Origin: Pseudonocardia acidicola
Lineage (GTDB): Bacteria; Actinomycetota; Actinomycetes; Mycobacteriales; Pseudonocardiaceae
DNA length: 43,771 bases
NCBI RefSeq assembly: GCF_012911935.1
Contig: NZ_JAAXLA010000058.1
Coordinates: 1-43,771, forward strand
Reading direction: 5' to 3'
Positions 7,469 to 17,989 of this stretch are shown piece after piece. The notes under the pieces are model-generated. The model saw only the letters and a program-made list of their open reading frames with translations. It was not told the DNA's origin and ran no database searches. The stretch's first letter is position 1; every line of letters begins with the position of its first letter. The translations under genes and the position numbers were made by a program.

Positions 7469-8635
7469 ATGAAGTTCCGGGTCGAACGCGACGTACTGGC
7501 CGATGCGGCCGCGTGGGTGGCCCGCAGCCTGCCCGCACGACCGCCGGTCCCGGTTCTGGGCGGTGTGCTGATCCAGGCCGGCAGCGAACCCGATGGCGAG
7601 GGGTTGACCGTCTCCGGTTTCGACTACGAGACCTCGGCCCGCGTCGCGCTGGATGCGACCATCGGTGATCCGGGCCAGGTCCTGGTCTCCGGCCGGCTGC
7701 TCGCCGACATCACCCGCGCGCTACCGGCCAAGCCGGTCGACCTCGTCGTCGACGGGGCCCGGGCGACGATCAACTGTGGGAACAGCCGGTTCAGCCTGCC
7801 GACGATGCCGGTCGAGGACTATCCGCAGCTCCCGGCGATGCCTCAGCGGGCGGGTTCGGTCGCGGCCGATCAGCTGGCTGCGGCGGTGGCCCAGGTGGCG
7901 GTGGCCGCCGGCCGCGACGACACGCTGCCGATGCTGACCGGTGTCCGGGTGGAGATCGAGGGCTCGCGGCTGACGCTGGCCGCGACCGACCGGTTCCGGC
8001 TGGCGGTGCGCGAGCTGGAGTGGGAGCCCGAGGACCCCGGCCTGTCCACCGCCGTGCTGATCCCGGCCCGCACGCTCGCCGAGGTCGCCAAGACCCTCGC
8101 CGGCGCGGGCACCGTGGAGCTCGCGCTGTCGGCCGGCGACGGCATGCTGGGGATGACCGGCGCCGGCCGGCGGGCCACGACCCGGCTGCTCGACGCCGAG
8201 TTCCCCCGGTTCCGTCAGCTGATCCCGGCCGAGCACACCACCGCGGCCGAGCTCGAGGTCGCCGCGCTGGTCGAAGCGATCAAGCGCGTGTCGCTGGTCG
8301 CGGACCGGGTCGCGCAGATCCGGATGGAGTTCGGCGAGGAGGGGCTGCGGCTGGCCGCCGGCGGCGACGACGTGGGCAGCGCCGAGGAGCAGCTGCCCTG
8401 CATCCTCGACGGCGCCCCGCTGACCATCGCGTTCAACCCGGGCTATCTGCTCGACTCGCTGGGCGCGCTGCACACCGAGCGCGCCCAGCTCACCTTCACC
8501 ACGCCGAACCGGCCGGCCCTGGTCCGTCCGGTGCTGCCGCCGCCTGCCGAGGACTCCGACGGCGGGGAACCGGATTCGGCTCCGCCGCCGGCGGGGTACC
8601 TGCACCTGCTCATGCCGGTGCGCCTGCCCGGCTGA
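7469..8635 (+). CDS. dnaN: DNA polymerase III sliding clamp (beta)
   Basis: A 388-residue ring-forming processivity clamp. The N-terminus MKFRVERDVLADAAAWVARSL and the three repeated clamp folds are typical. The inter-domain segment VSLVADRVAQIRMEF and the C-terminal PVRLPG, part of the protein-binding pocket, are present. The central stretch EDSDGGEPDSAPPPAG is an acidic, Pro-rich insertion near the C-terminus. The ATG at 7469 follows the family start, with GAAAGG upstream. It is the first gene after oriC on the right arm. Confidence 0.97.
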   Translation: MKFRVERDVLADAAAWVARSLPARPPVPVLGGVLIQAGSEPDGEGLTVSGFDYETSARVALDATIGDPGQVLVSGRLLADITRALPAKPVDLVVDGARATINCGNSRFSLPTMPVEDYPQLPAMPQRAGSVAADQLAAAVAQVAVAAGRDDTLPMLTGVRVEIEGSRLTLAATDRFRLAVRELEWEPEDPGLSTAVLIPARTLAEVAKTLAGAGTVELALSAGDGMLGMTGAGRRATTRLLDAEFPRFRQLIPAEHTTAAELEVAALVEAIKRVSLVADRVAQIRMEFGEEGLRLAAGGDDVGSAEEQLPCILDGAPLTIAFNPGYLLDSLGALHTERAQLTFTTPNRPALVRPVLPPPAEDSDGGEPDSAPPPAGYLHLLMPVRLPG

Positions 8636-8639
8636 GTCA

Positions 8640-8662
8640 CGCAGCACGACAGACGTGCTGCG
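8640..8662 (+). terminator. Hairpin between dnaN and gnd
   Basis: A perfect 9-bp stem (CGCAGCACG / CGTGCTGCG) with a 5-base loop lies four bases after dnaN. It has no T-run, so it may attenuate or stabilise rather than stop transcription. Confidence 0.45.
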
Positions 8663-8702
8663 ACGAAACCTGCATCACCTGCGTCCTCTCAAGGAGCGAG
8701 CC

Positions 8703-9650
8703 GTGCAACTCGGACTGATCGGCCTGGGCCGGATGGGTGGCAACATGCGGGATCGGCTGCGTGCAGCCGGTCACGACGTCGTCGGCTACGACCCCCGGCC
8801 CGAGGTCACCGACGTCGAGTCGCTGGAAGCGCTGGCCGGCGCGCTGACCGCGCCGCGCGTCGTCTGGGTGATGGTGCCCTCCGGGGAGCCGACGCGCAGC
8901 ACGATCCGGGCGCTCGCGGAGGTGCTCGACCCCGGTGACCTGGTGATCGACGGGGGCAACTCGCGCTACACCGACGACCGGCCGAACGCCGAGCTGCTGG
9001 GCGAGCACGGGATCGGTTTCCTCGACGTCGGGGTGTCCGGCGGGATCTGGGGCAAGGAGAACGGCTACGGCCTGATGGTCGGTGGCTCGGCCGAGAACGT
9101 CGAGCGGGCGATGCCGATCTTCGACGCGCTCCGCCCGGAGGGGCCGCGCGAGGAGGGCTTCGCGCACGCCGGCCCGGTCGGCGCGGGGCACTACTCGAAG
9201 ATGGTGCACAACGGCGTCGAGTACGGGTTGATGCAGGCCTACGCCGAGGGCTTCGAACTGCTCTCGGCCTCCGACCTGGTGACCAACGTGCCCTCGGTCC
9301 TGCAGGCCTGGTCGCGGGGCACCGTGGTGCGCTCCTGGCTACTCGACCTGCTGGTACTCGCGCTCAAGGACGACCCGACGCTGGCCCGCCTCGACGACTA
9401 CGTCGACGACTCCGGCGAGGGCCGCTGGACGCTCGAGGAGGCGATCACGCACGCGGTGCCGCTGCCGGTGATCGCGGCCGCGCTGTTCGCCCGGTTCGCC
9501 TCCCGGCAGGACTCCTCGCCGGCGATGCGGGCGGTCGCGGCGCTGCGCCAGCAGTTCGGCGGGCATGCCGTGAAGCAGGCCGCCGGCCCGTCGGGCACCC
9601 CGGGCGAGATCGCCGGGCCGAGTTCGGGCACCGGCTCTACCCAGGGCTGA
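8703..9650 (+). CDS. gnd: 6-phosphogluconate dehydrogenase, decarboxylating (short form)
   Basis: A 315-residue dehydrogenase of the pentose phosphate pathway that converts 6-phosphogluconate to ribulose 5-phosphate and CO2. The dinucleotide-binding GLIGLGRMGGNM is at the N-terminus. IDGGNSRYTDD, GVSGGIWGKENGYGLMVGG and the substrate-site helix HYSKMVHNGVEYGLMQAY follow. About 315 residues is the length of the short, often NAD-preferring type rather than the 470-residue form. The GTG at 8703 has AAGGAG upstream. A gnd between dnaN and recF is common in actinobacteria. It is separated from recF by seven bases. Confidence 0.94.
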   Translation: MQLGLIGLGRMGGNMRDRLRAAGHDVVGYDPRPEVTDVESLEALAGALTAPRVVWVMVPSGEPTRSTIRALAEVLDPGDLVIDGGNSRYTDDRPNAELLGEHGIGFLDVGVSGGIWGKENGYGLMVGGSAENVERAMPIFDALRPEGPREEGFAHAGPVGAGHYSKMVHNGVEYGLMQAYAEGFELLSASDLVTNVPSVLQAWSRGTVVRSWLLDLLVLALKDDPTLARLDDYVDDSGEGRWTLEEAITHAVPLPVIAAALFARFASRQDSSPAMRAVAALRQQFGGHAVKQAAGPSGTPGEIAGPSSGTGSTQG

Positions 9651-9657
9651 CCGGGAC

Positions 9658-10809
9658 GTGCACCTACGTCGCCTGGCCGTTGCGGACTTCCGCTCCTGGG
9701 AGCGTGCCGAGCTCGATCTGGAACCCGGCGTCACCGTGCTGGTCGGGTCGAACGGGGTCGGCAAGACCAACCTGGTCGAGGCGATCGGCTACCTGGCCAC
9801 GTTGGGGTCGCACCGGGTGGCCACGGACGCGCCGCTGATCCGCCGCGGCGCGGACCGCGCGATCGTGCGCGGGCTGGTGGTGAACCAGGGCCGCGAGCTG
9901 GGCGTCGAGCTGGAGATCACGCCGGGGAAGGCGAACCGGGCGCGGGTCAACCGCGCCCCGGTGGCGCGGCCGCGGGACGTGCTGGGCATCCTGCGCAGCG
10001 TGCTGTTCGCCCCGGAGGATCTGGCCCTGGTCCGTGGCGATCCCGGTGAGCGCCGCCGCTTCCTCGACGATCTGCTCGTCGCCCGTTTCCCGCGGTTCGC
10101 CGCCGTGCGTACGGACTACGAGCGGGTGCTGCGGCAGCGCTCGGCGCTGCTCAAGACCGCCCGGGCTGGCGGGGACCTGCGTACCCTCGACGTGTGGGAT
10201 GGTCACCTCGCCCGGCACGGCGCCCAGCTGCTGGCCGGTCGCCTCGACCTGGTCGTCGGGCTGGCGCCGTTGGCCGAGGCGGCGTTCGCCGAGGTCGCGC
10301 CCACATCGGACCCGGTCACGCTGGCGTATCGGTCCAGTGCGGATGCCCCTGGCGGTGAGCTGCCCCAGGCGGCGGGTGAGCTGGAGACGCTGCTGCTCGA
10401 GCAGTTGTCCCGGGTGCGCCGCCAGGAGGTGGAGCGCGGGGTGTGTCTCGTCGGGCCCCACCGCGACGACCTGGAACTGCGCCTCGGCGACGGTCCGGCG
10501 AAGGGCTACGCGAGCCACGGCGAGTCGTGGGCGCTGGCCCTGGCGCTGCGGCTCGCGTCCTACCGATTGCTGCAGGCAGACGACGTGGAGCCGGTGCTGA
10601 TCCTCGACGATGTGTTCGCCGAGCTCGACGCCCGGCGGCGGCGCGCGCTGGCCGCGGTGGCGGCGCGCGCTGAGCAGGTCATCATCACCGCGGCGGTCTC
10701 GGAGGACGTGCCGGCCGAATTGGACGGGGTCCGGTTTGCGGTGGGCGGCGGCGTCGTCACCCGCATGGCGACCGAGCCGCCCGGTGAGGCGGAGTCGAAC
10801 GCCTCCTGA
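9658..10809 (+). CDS. recF: RecF recombination mediator ATPase
   Basis: A 383-residue SMC-like ATPase that helps load RecA at gaps and stalled forks. Walker A GSNGVGKTN is at about 30-38. The signature region GPHRDDLEL and the Walker B/D-loop LILDDVFAELDARR at about 320 are intact. The GTG at 9658 lies seven bases after gnd, and the pair is probably cotranscribed. The C-terminal tail ends GVVTRMATEPPGEAESNAS. Confidence 0.95.
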   Translation: MHLRRLAVADFRSWERAELDLEPGVTVLVGSNGVGKTNLVEAIGYLATLGSHRVATDAPLIRRGADRAIVRGLVVNQGRELGVELEITPGKANRARVNRAPVARPRDVLGILRSVLFAPEDLALVRGDPGERRRFLDDLLVARFPRFAAVRTDYERVLRQRSALLKTARAGGDLRTLDVWDGHLARHGAQLLAGRLDLVVGLAPLAEAAFAEVAPTSDPVTLAYRSSADAPGGELPQAAGELETLLLEQLSRVRRQEVERGVCLVGPHRDDLELRLGDGPAKGYASHGESWALALALRLASYRLLQADDVEPVLILDDVFAELDARRRRALAAVAARAEQVIITAAVSEDVPAELDGVRFAVGGGVVTRMATEPPGEAESNAS

Positions 10810-10857
10810 CGAGGGGCGGAACAGCCGGGGGTGAGGATGCGCAAGATCCACCCTTCC

Positions 10858-10887
10858 TGGGGACAAGGTTGTGGATACTGTGGATAA
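10858..10887 (-). promoter_or_regulatory. DnaA-box cluster between recF and dciA
   Basis: Three DnaA-box-like 9-mers in one orientation within 30 bp: TGGGGACAA (10858-10866, one mismatch), TGTGGATAC (10870-10878, one mismatch) and TGTGGATAA (10879-10887, perfect). They lie in the gap between recF and the DUF721 gene if the latter starts at 10952. Confidence 0.65.
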
Positions 10888-10951
10888 CTCGCGCGCGACT
10901 GGTGATGGACGGGGAGATCGACCGTCCGACGACGCAGGAGTACCGCCGAAC

Positions 10952-11509
10952 GTGCGTGAGCCGGACCACTCTGTCCCCATCCCTGGGGACAGCGAGGGCC
11001 CGACCGCTCGTCGCGGTGCCGACCTTGCGCGGGAGGCGTTGCGGGCGGCCCGCGAGGCGTCCGCGCAGCGCGCCGCCGAGCGCAGTGGGGTGCGCAAGCG
11101 CCCGGGTGGCACGCGGGGCCGGCGGCGGCGCTGGTCCGGCCCCGGCCCCGACGACCGGGATCCGCAGCCGTTCGGCCGCTTGATCTCCCGGGTGGCCATG
11201 GACCGCGGCTGGTCGCCGCGGCTGACCGACGCCACTGTGCTGGGCCGCTGGCCGCAACTGGTCGGTGCCGACATCGCCGACCACTGCACCCCGGTGTCGC
11301 TGCGCGACGGGGAGCTGACCCTGCAGGCGGAGTCGACGGCGTGGGCCACCCAGCTGCGCACGCTGCAGCGCCAGCTGCTGGCCCGGCTGGCCGCCGCGGT
11401 CGGCCCGGACGTGGTGCGCCGGATCCGCGTGGTGGGGCCGACGGGGCCGACGTGGCGGCACGGACCGCGGCACGTACGCGGCCGCGGGCCGCGCGACACC
11501 TACGGCTGA
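10952..11509 (+). CDS. DciA-like DUF721 protein
   Basis: A 185-residue protein with a C-terminal DUF721/DciA domain (GRWPQLVGADIADHCTPVSLRDGELTLQAESTAWATQLRTL). DciA family members help bring the replicative helicase to the origin in bacteria lacking DnaC, and mycobacterial homologues sit in this same place after recF. The N-terminal half is Arg-rich (ARRGADLAREALRAAREAS) and disordered. The GTG at 10952 is chosen because AGGAG lies 11 bases upstream and this start leaves the DnaA boxes noncoding; a GTG at 10871 gives a 212-residue version. Confidence 0.85.
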   Translation: MREPDHSVPIPGDSEGPTARRGADLAREALRAAREASAQRAAERSGVRKRPGGTRGRRRRWSGPGPDDRDPQPFGRLISRVAMDRGWSPRLTDATVLGRWPQLVGADIADHCTPVSLRDGELTLQAESTAWATQLRTLQRQLLARLAAAVGPDVVRRIRVVGPTGPTWRHGPRHVRGRGPRDTYG

Positions 11510-11613
11510 CGACGGCTCGCGCTGCCCCGCCCGCCGGGAGCTGACCAGCGACGAAGCCTGCTCGGCCGTCCAGGAATCGTCAGGCCCGTCGCGTCGTTGA
11601 ACTAAGGGTGAAC

Positions 11614-11642
11614 GCCTGCCACGGATTTCCCGACGGGCAGGC
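11614..11642 (+). terminator. Weak hairpin after dciA
   Basis: A 7-bp stem (GCCTGCC 11614-11620 / GGCAGGC 11636-11642) with a 15-base loop and no T-run; a possible terminator only. Confidence 0.3.
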
Positions 11643-11701
11643 GGCGCACTCAGAGCGACGTGACGCCGCGGCAGCCCATTCGCGCACCCCCTTCGGCCGT
11701 C

Positions 11702-11719
11702 GTGACCCGTCCGGGTCAC
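11702..11719. promoter_or_regulatory. Palindrome upstream of gyrB
   Basis: GTGACCCG-TC-CGGGTCAC is a perfect inverted repeat with a two-base centre, about 65 bp upstream of a -10-like element. It looks like an operator for a dimeric regulator; the protein is unknown. Confidence 0.5.
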
Positions 11720-11781
11720 CGTTCGGCGGTCTGTGACGATCCTGGGGGTGTCCTAGCCGTCGTTCTGTCGGTGCGGACCAG

Positions 11782-11787
11782 TAGAAT
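11782..11787 (+). promoter_or_regulatory. Candidate gyrB -10 element
   Basis: TAGAAT is one mismatch from TATAAT in otherwise GC-rich sequence, about 108 bp before gyrB. No good -35 is visible at the right distance. Confidence 0.35.
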
Positions 11788-11894
11788 CAATAGGGTGTTC
11801 CGAGCGACCCCCGAGCCGCTCGGTCGAACGGCCGGCACCTCCCACGCGCGCCGCGTGGGCGGGGCGGCTCTCGTGGCGAGGAGACAAGCAGCCC

Positions 11895-13877
11895 GTGGTT
11901 GCGGATAAGAAGAACGCCTACAGCGCGTCGTCGATCACTGTGCTCGAAGGCCTGGAGGCGGTCCGCAAACGCCCCGGCATGTACATCGGGTCCACCGGCG
12001 AGCGCGGCCTGCACCACCTGATCTGGGAGGTTGTGGACAACGCCGTCGACGAGGCGATGGCGGGGTACGCCAGCAAGGTCGAGGTGACGCTGCAGGACGA
12101 CGGCGGCGTCCGCGTCGTCGACGACGGCCGCGGCATCCCGGTCGACATGCACCCGGTGGAGAAGCGGCCGGCGGTCGAGGTCGTGCTGACCGTGCTGCAC
12201 GCGGGCGGCAAGTTCGACGGGAAGTCCTACGCGGTCTCCGGCGGTCTGCACGGCGTCGGCGTGTCGGTGGTCAACGCGCTGTCCAGCGCGCTCGACGTCG
12301 AGATCCACCTTGACAAGAAGGTCTGGCGGCAGCACTACGACCACTCGCGCCCCGGCCAGCTGCGCAAGGGTGAGGACACCACGCGGACCGGCACCGCGAT
12401 CACGTTCTGGGCCGACCCGGACATCTTCGAGACCACGACCTACAACATCGAGACGATCCAGCGCCGGCTGCAGGAGATGGCGTTCCTGAACAAGGGGCTG
12501 ACCATCGTGCTGCGCGACGAGCGCAACGGCGACAACGGCGAGGCTGCCGAGCCGGACGCCGAGGGGTACGTGGCGAAGGTCAAGGAGTTCACCTTCCACT
12601 ACCCAGGCGGGCTCGAGGACTTCGTCGCGCACCTCAACCGCAGCAAGGACCCGATCCACAAGAAGCTCGTGTCCTTCTCCGGCGCGGCCGACAACCACCA
12701 GGTCGAGGTCGCGATGCAGTGGAACTCCGGCTACACCGAGTCGGTCTACACGTTCGCGAACACGATCAACACCCACGAGGGCGGAACCCACGAGGAGGGC
12801 TTCCGTGCGGCGCTGACCACCACGGTCAACCGGTACGCGCGGGAGAAGAAGCTGCTCAAGGAGAAGGATCCGGCGCTGTCCGGTGACGACATCCGCGAGG
12901 GGCTCGCGGCGATCGTGTCCGTCAAGGTCAAGGAGCCGCAGTTCGAGGGCCAGACCAAGACGAAGCTGGGCAACACCGAGGTGAAGTCGTTCGTCCAGCG
13001 GGTGAGCAACGAGTGGCTGGCCGACTGGTTCGAGCGCAACCCCACCGAGGCCAAGACCATCGTCAACAAGGCGGTGCAGTCGGCGCAGGCCCGGATCGCG
13101 GCGCGCAAGGCGCGTGAGCTGGTGCGGCGCAAGAGCGCCGGCGACATCGGTGGCCTGCCCGGCAAGCTGGCCGACTGCCGCTCGACCGACCCGAGCAAGT
13201 CCGAGGTCTATATCGTCGAGGGTGACTCGGCGGGTGGTTCGGCGAAGTCCGGCCGGGACTCGATGTTCCAGGCGATCCTGCCGATCCGCGGCAAGATCAT
13301 CAACGTCGAGAAGGCCCGGATCGACCGGGTGCTCAAGAACACCGAGGTCCAGGCGATCATCACCGCGCTGGGCACCGGCATCCACGACGAGTTCGACCTG
13401 GCGAAGCTGCGCTACCACAAGATCGTGCTGATGGCCGACGCCGATGTGGACGGCCAGCACATTCGCACCCTGCTGCTGACCCTGTTGTTCCGCTTCATGC
13501 GGCCCCTGGTGGAGCACGGCCACGTGTTCCTCGCCCAGCCGCCGCTGTACAAGATCAAGTGGGGCGGCCGGGGCGCGGAGCCGGAGTTCGCCTACACCGA
13601 TCGCGAGCGCGACGGCCTGATCGAGGCCGGCCGGGCCGCCGGCAAGAAGCTGCCCAAGGAAGAGGGTGTGCAGCGCTACAAGGGCCTCGGCGAGATGAAC
13701 GCCAAGGAGCTGTGGGAGACCACGATGGACCCGGCCCACCGGGTGCTGCTGCAGGTCACACTCGACGACGCGGCGACCGCCGACGAGCTGTTCTCGGTCC
13801 TGATGGGCGAGGACGTCGAGTCCCGCCGTTCGTTCATCACCCGCAACGCAAAGGACGTCCGGTTCCTGGATGTGTGA
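11895..13877 (+). CDS. gyrB: DNA gyrase subunit B
   Basis: A 660-residue ATPase subunit of gyrase, which introduces negative supercoils. The GHKL ATPase opens with ITVLEGLEAVRKRPGMYIG; EVVDNAVDEA and DDGRGIPVDMH are the ATP-site motifs. The TOPRIM domain has EGDSAGGSAKSGRD and the acidic MADADVDGQHIRTLLLT. The C-terminus YKGLGEMNAKELWETTMDP is typical. GTG at 11895 is the start, with GAGGAG 12 to 17 bases upstream, a rather long spacing. It is followed 52 bp later by gyrA. Confidence 0.98.
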   Translation: MVADKKNAYSASSITVLEGLEAVRKRPGMYIGSTGERGLHHLIWEVVDNAVDEAMAGYASKVEVTLQDDGGVRVVDDGRGIPVDMHPVEKRPAVEVVLTVLHAGGKFDGKSYAVSGGLHGVGVSVVNALSSALDVEIHLDKKVWRQHYDHSRPGQLRKGEDTTRTGTAITFWADPDIFETTTYNIETIQRRLQEMAFLNKGLTIVLRDERNGDNGEAAEPDAEGYVAKVKEFTFHYPGGLEDFVAHLNRSKDPIHKKLVSFSGAADNHQVEVAMQWNSGYTESVYTFANTINTHEGGTHEEGFRAALTTTVNRYAREKKLLKEKDPALSGDDIREGLAAIVSVKVKEPQFEGQTKTKLGNTEVKSFVQRVSNEWLADWFERNPTEAKTIVNKAVQSAQARIAARKARELVRRKSAGDIGGLPGKLADCRSTDPSKSEVYIVEGDSAGGSAKSGRDSMFQAILPIRGKIINVEKARIDRVLKNTEVQAIITALGTGIHDEFDLAKLRYHKIVLMADADVDGQHIRTLLLTLLFRFMRPLVEHGHVFLAQPPLYKIKWGGRGAEPEFAYTDRERDGLIEAGRAAGKKLPKEEGVQRYKGLGEMNAKELWETTMDPAHRVLLQVTLDDAATADELFSVLMGEDVESRRSFITRNAKDVRFLDV

Positions 13878-13929
13878 GCGTCACCCGCTCCGTTCCTCGT
13901 AGCCGCACACCAACCAGAAGAAGGACCAC

Positions 13930-16416
<2,487 letters not shown>

Positions 16417-16468
16417 TCGGCTGCCCTGAGCTGATCACCGCGCCGAGCACCGAGGAGACCTCGAGCCT

Positions 16469-17551
16469 GTGAGCGAGAACAAGAGCAGCCCGCAGGGGCC
16501 GGACGCCCGGAGTGGGCCGGTCGCCACTGGTGACCAGCCCGCCCCGGCCGCTCCGGGGAACGGCCGCGCCGCCGCCAAGGGCAGCGCGGCCGGCGGATCG
16601 GCGGCCGCGCCGAAGCCGAACCCCGGCGAGGGCAACGGTGCGAGTGCCACCGCCTCGGCGCCGGGCAACGACGAGAAGGCCGACGCGGAGAAGCCCGAAC
16701 CGGGCGCGCCGACCTCGGGTGGGGACGCGGCGGCGGCCAACGGGGTGTCCAAGCCGTCCGCGGTCACGAGCCGGACCGGCGAGGCATCCCCGCCTGCTGC
16801 CGACGCGACCGGCCCGGGTGCGGCGCCGGCTCCCGAGGCGGCGCCGGCCGCGCCGCGCCCGGGCGGCACACCGTCCTCCGAAGCCGCGGCTGCGGCCGAG
16901 GCCGCTCCGGCTGCGTCGGCCCAGGTCCCCACGCCGGGGCCGGCGGCGACACCGCCGCCCCCGTGGCGCCGGGTGCCCGGCGACGACGCGCCGCCGCCGG
17001 GACCGGCGGCGGAACCCGCCGGCCCGCCGCGGGTGGCGGGTGGCCTCCTCGACGCCCCGACGGCCTACATCGAGCGGCCGGCGGGGGAGCAGGGGCCGCA
17101 GGCCCGGGGCCCGGTTCCCGGCGGCGAGCCGGAGGCCACACGCGGCGGTGAGCGTGGCTGGTCGGCCGTGCGGGCGGTGCGGAACCGGCCCCCGCGCCAG
17201 GCCGCCCTGCAGCTCAAGCGGCTCGACCCGTGGTCGGTGCTCAAGCTCGCGCTGGTGCTCGCGGTCGTGCTGTTCTTCATCTGGCTGGTCGCGGTGGGCG
17301 TGCTCTACGGCGTCCTCGACGGCATGGGCGTGTGGGACCGGCTCAACGGCACCTATAACGATCTGGTGTCGGGTGAGACCCAATCGGGTGGGGCCCTGAT
17401 CAGCGCCGGCCGGGTCTTCGGCCTGGCCGCCGTGGTGGGCGCCATCAACAGCCTGCTGTTCGCCGTCGCGGTGACGGTCGCGGCGTTCGTCTACAACGTC
17501 TCGGCCGATCTTGTCGGCGGCATCGAGGTCACGCTCTCGGAGCGCGACTGA
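16469..17551 (+). CDS. DUF3566 membrane protein
   Basis: A 360-residue protein with a long disordered Ala/Pro/Gly-rich N-terminal half (1-240) and a C-terminal DUF3566 domain. The domain begins at about LKRLDPWSVLKLALVLAV, has two membrane segments (about 253-280 and 310-340) and ends VGGIEVTLSERD. The same family follows gyrA in mycobacteria and streptomycetes; its function is not established, though its place suggests an envelope role. GTG at 16469 is the start, with AGGAG upstream. It ends before a strong terminator hairpin. Confidence 0.9.
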   Translation: MSENKSSPQGPDARSGPVATGDQPAPAAPGNGRAAAKGSAAGGSAAAPKPNPGEGNGASATASAPGNDEKADAEKPEPGAPTSGGDAAAANGVSKPSAVTSRTGEASPPAADATGPGAAPAPEAAPAAPRPGGTPSSEAAAAAEAAPAASAQVPTPGPAATPPPPWRRVPGDDAPPPGPAAEPAGPPRVAGGLLDAPTAYIERPAGEQGPQARGPVPGGEPEATRGGERGWSAVRAVRNRPPRQAALQLKRLDPWSVLKLALVLAVVLFFIWLVAVGVLYGVLDGMGVWDRLNGTYNDLVSGETQSGGALISAGRVFGLAAVVGAINSLLFAVAVTVAAFVYNVSADLVGGIEVTLSERD

Positions 17552-17570
17552 CCTGCGGTTTCCTCCTTTC

Positions 17571-17605
17571 GCACCGGCTCCGGGGCGTTGTACCGGAGCC
17601 GGTGC
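17571..17605 (+). terminator. Terminator after gyrBA-DUF3566
   Basis: A perfect 13-bp stem (GCACCGGCTCCGG / CCGGAGCCGGTGC) with a 9-base loop, 20 bp after the DUF3566 stop. It has no T-run, as is common in high-GC actinobacteria. Confidence 0.7.
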
Positions 17606-17627
17606 GAGGAGCGGTTGAGGCGTGGGG

Positions 17628-17633
17628 TAACGT
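17628..17633 (+). promoter_or_regulatory. Candidate tRNA-Ile -10
   Basis: GGTAACGTC, with TAACGT 14 bases before the tRNA. The same hexamer stands at the identical distance before tRNA-Ala (17897), which supports a shared promoter element. No clear -35. Confidence 0.4.
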
Positions 17634-17647
17634 CTGCTCCGCAGCAA

Positions 17648-17721
17648 GGGCCCATAGCTCAGTTGGTTAGAGCGCGTCGCTGATAACGACGAGGTCGCTG
17701 GTTCAAATCCAGCTGGGCCCA
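17648..17721 (+). tRNA. tRNA-Ile (anticodon GAT)
   Basis: A 74-base cloverleaf. The acceptor stem GGGCCCA pairs with TGGGCCC, the D-loop contains AGCTCAGTTGGTTAGAGC, the anticodon loop CTGATAA reads GAT, and the T-arm is GCTGG-TTCAAAT-CCAGC. The CCA end is not encoded. Ile(GAT) followed by Ala(TGC) after gyrA is a known actinobacterial arrangement. Confidence 0.97.
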
Positions 17722-17756
17722 CTCCCATCGCCGGGACAGGCAAGGACGTGATCGCG

Positions 17757-17870
17757 ATGAAGAAGCTGCTTGCTCTCGCCGCTGCCGCCGGAGCAGCCTT
17801 CCTGGTGTTCTCCAAGGTTCGGTCCTCCCGCTCGGAGACCGACCTCTGGCACGAGGCCACCACTCGCTGA
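17757..17870 (+). CDS. DLW-39 family small protein
   Basis: A 37-residue peptide starting MKKLLALAAAAGAAFLVFSK and containing the family-naming motif ETDLWHEATTR near its end. One hydrophobic segment (about 4-19) suggests a membrane anchor. The ATG at 17757 has AAGGA ten bases upstream; a GTG at 17748 is too close to that site. The family is annotated in many actinobacteria between tRNA-Ile and tRNA-Ala downstream of gyrA; its function is unknown. Confidence 0.88.
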   Translation: MKKLLALAAAAGAAFLVFSKVRSSRSETDLWHEATTR

Positions 17871-17896
17871 GCGAGCCGGTCACCCCGATGAGCGGG

Positions 17897-17902
17897 TAAC
17901 GT
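17897..17902 (+). promoter_or_regulatory. Candidate tRNA-Ala -10
   Basis: TAACGT within GGGTAACGTC lies 14 bases before the tRNA, matching the element before tRNA-Ile. Confidence 0.4.
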
Positions 17903-17916
17903 CGCCAGCTCAGCAC

Positions 17917-17989
17917 GGGGACGTAGCTCAATTGGCAGAGCACTGCCTTTGCAAGGCAGGGGTTAGGGGTTCGATTCCCCTCGTCTCCA
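17917..17989 (+). tRNA. tRNA-Ala (anticodon TGC)
   Basis: A 73-base cloverleaf with acceptor stem GGGGACG/CGTCTCC and anticodon arm CTGCC-TTTGCAA-GGCAG reading TGC. The CCA end is not encoded. Its 3' part is the attachment site of a decayed integrated element: the sequence from the anticodon arm to the end recurs at 20182-20225. The tRNA itself is intact. Confidence 0.97.

Larger units (their letters stand above)
11510..11894. other. dciA-gyrB intergenic region
   Basis: A 385-bp gap. It holds a GCCTGCC/GGCAGGC hairpin (11614-11642), an 18-bp palindrome (11702-11719) and a TAGAAT -10-like hexamer (11782-11787) preceding gyrB. No gene is visible. Confidence 0.8.

Noticed and set aside
12032..12040. 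Perfect DnaA box TGTGGACAA inside gyrB
   Set aside because: It encodes the invariant VVDNAVDE motif of GyrB, so the protein sequence alone explains it.
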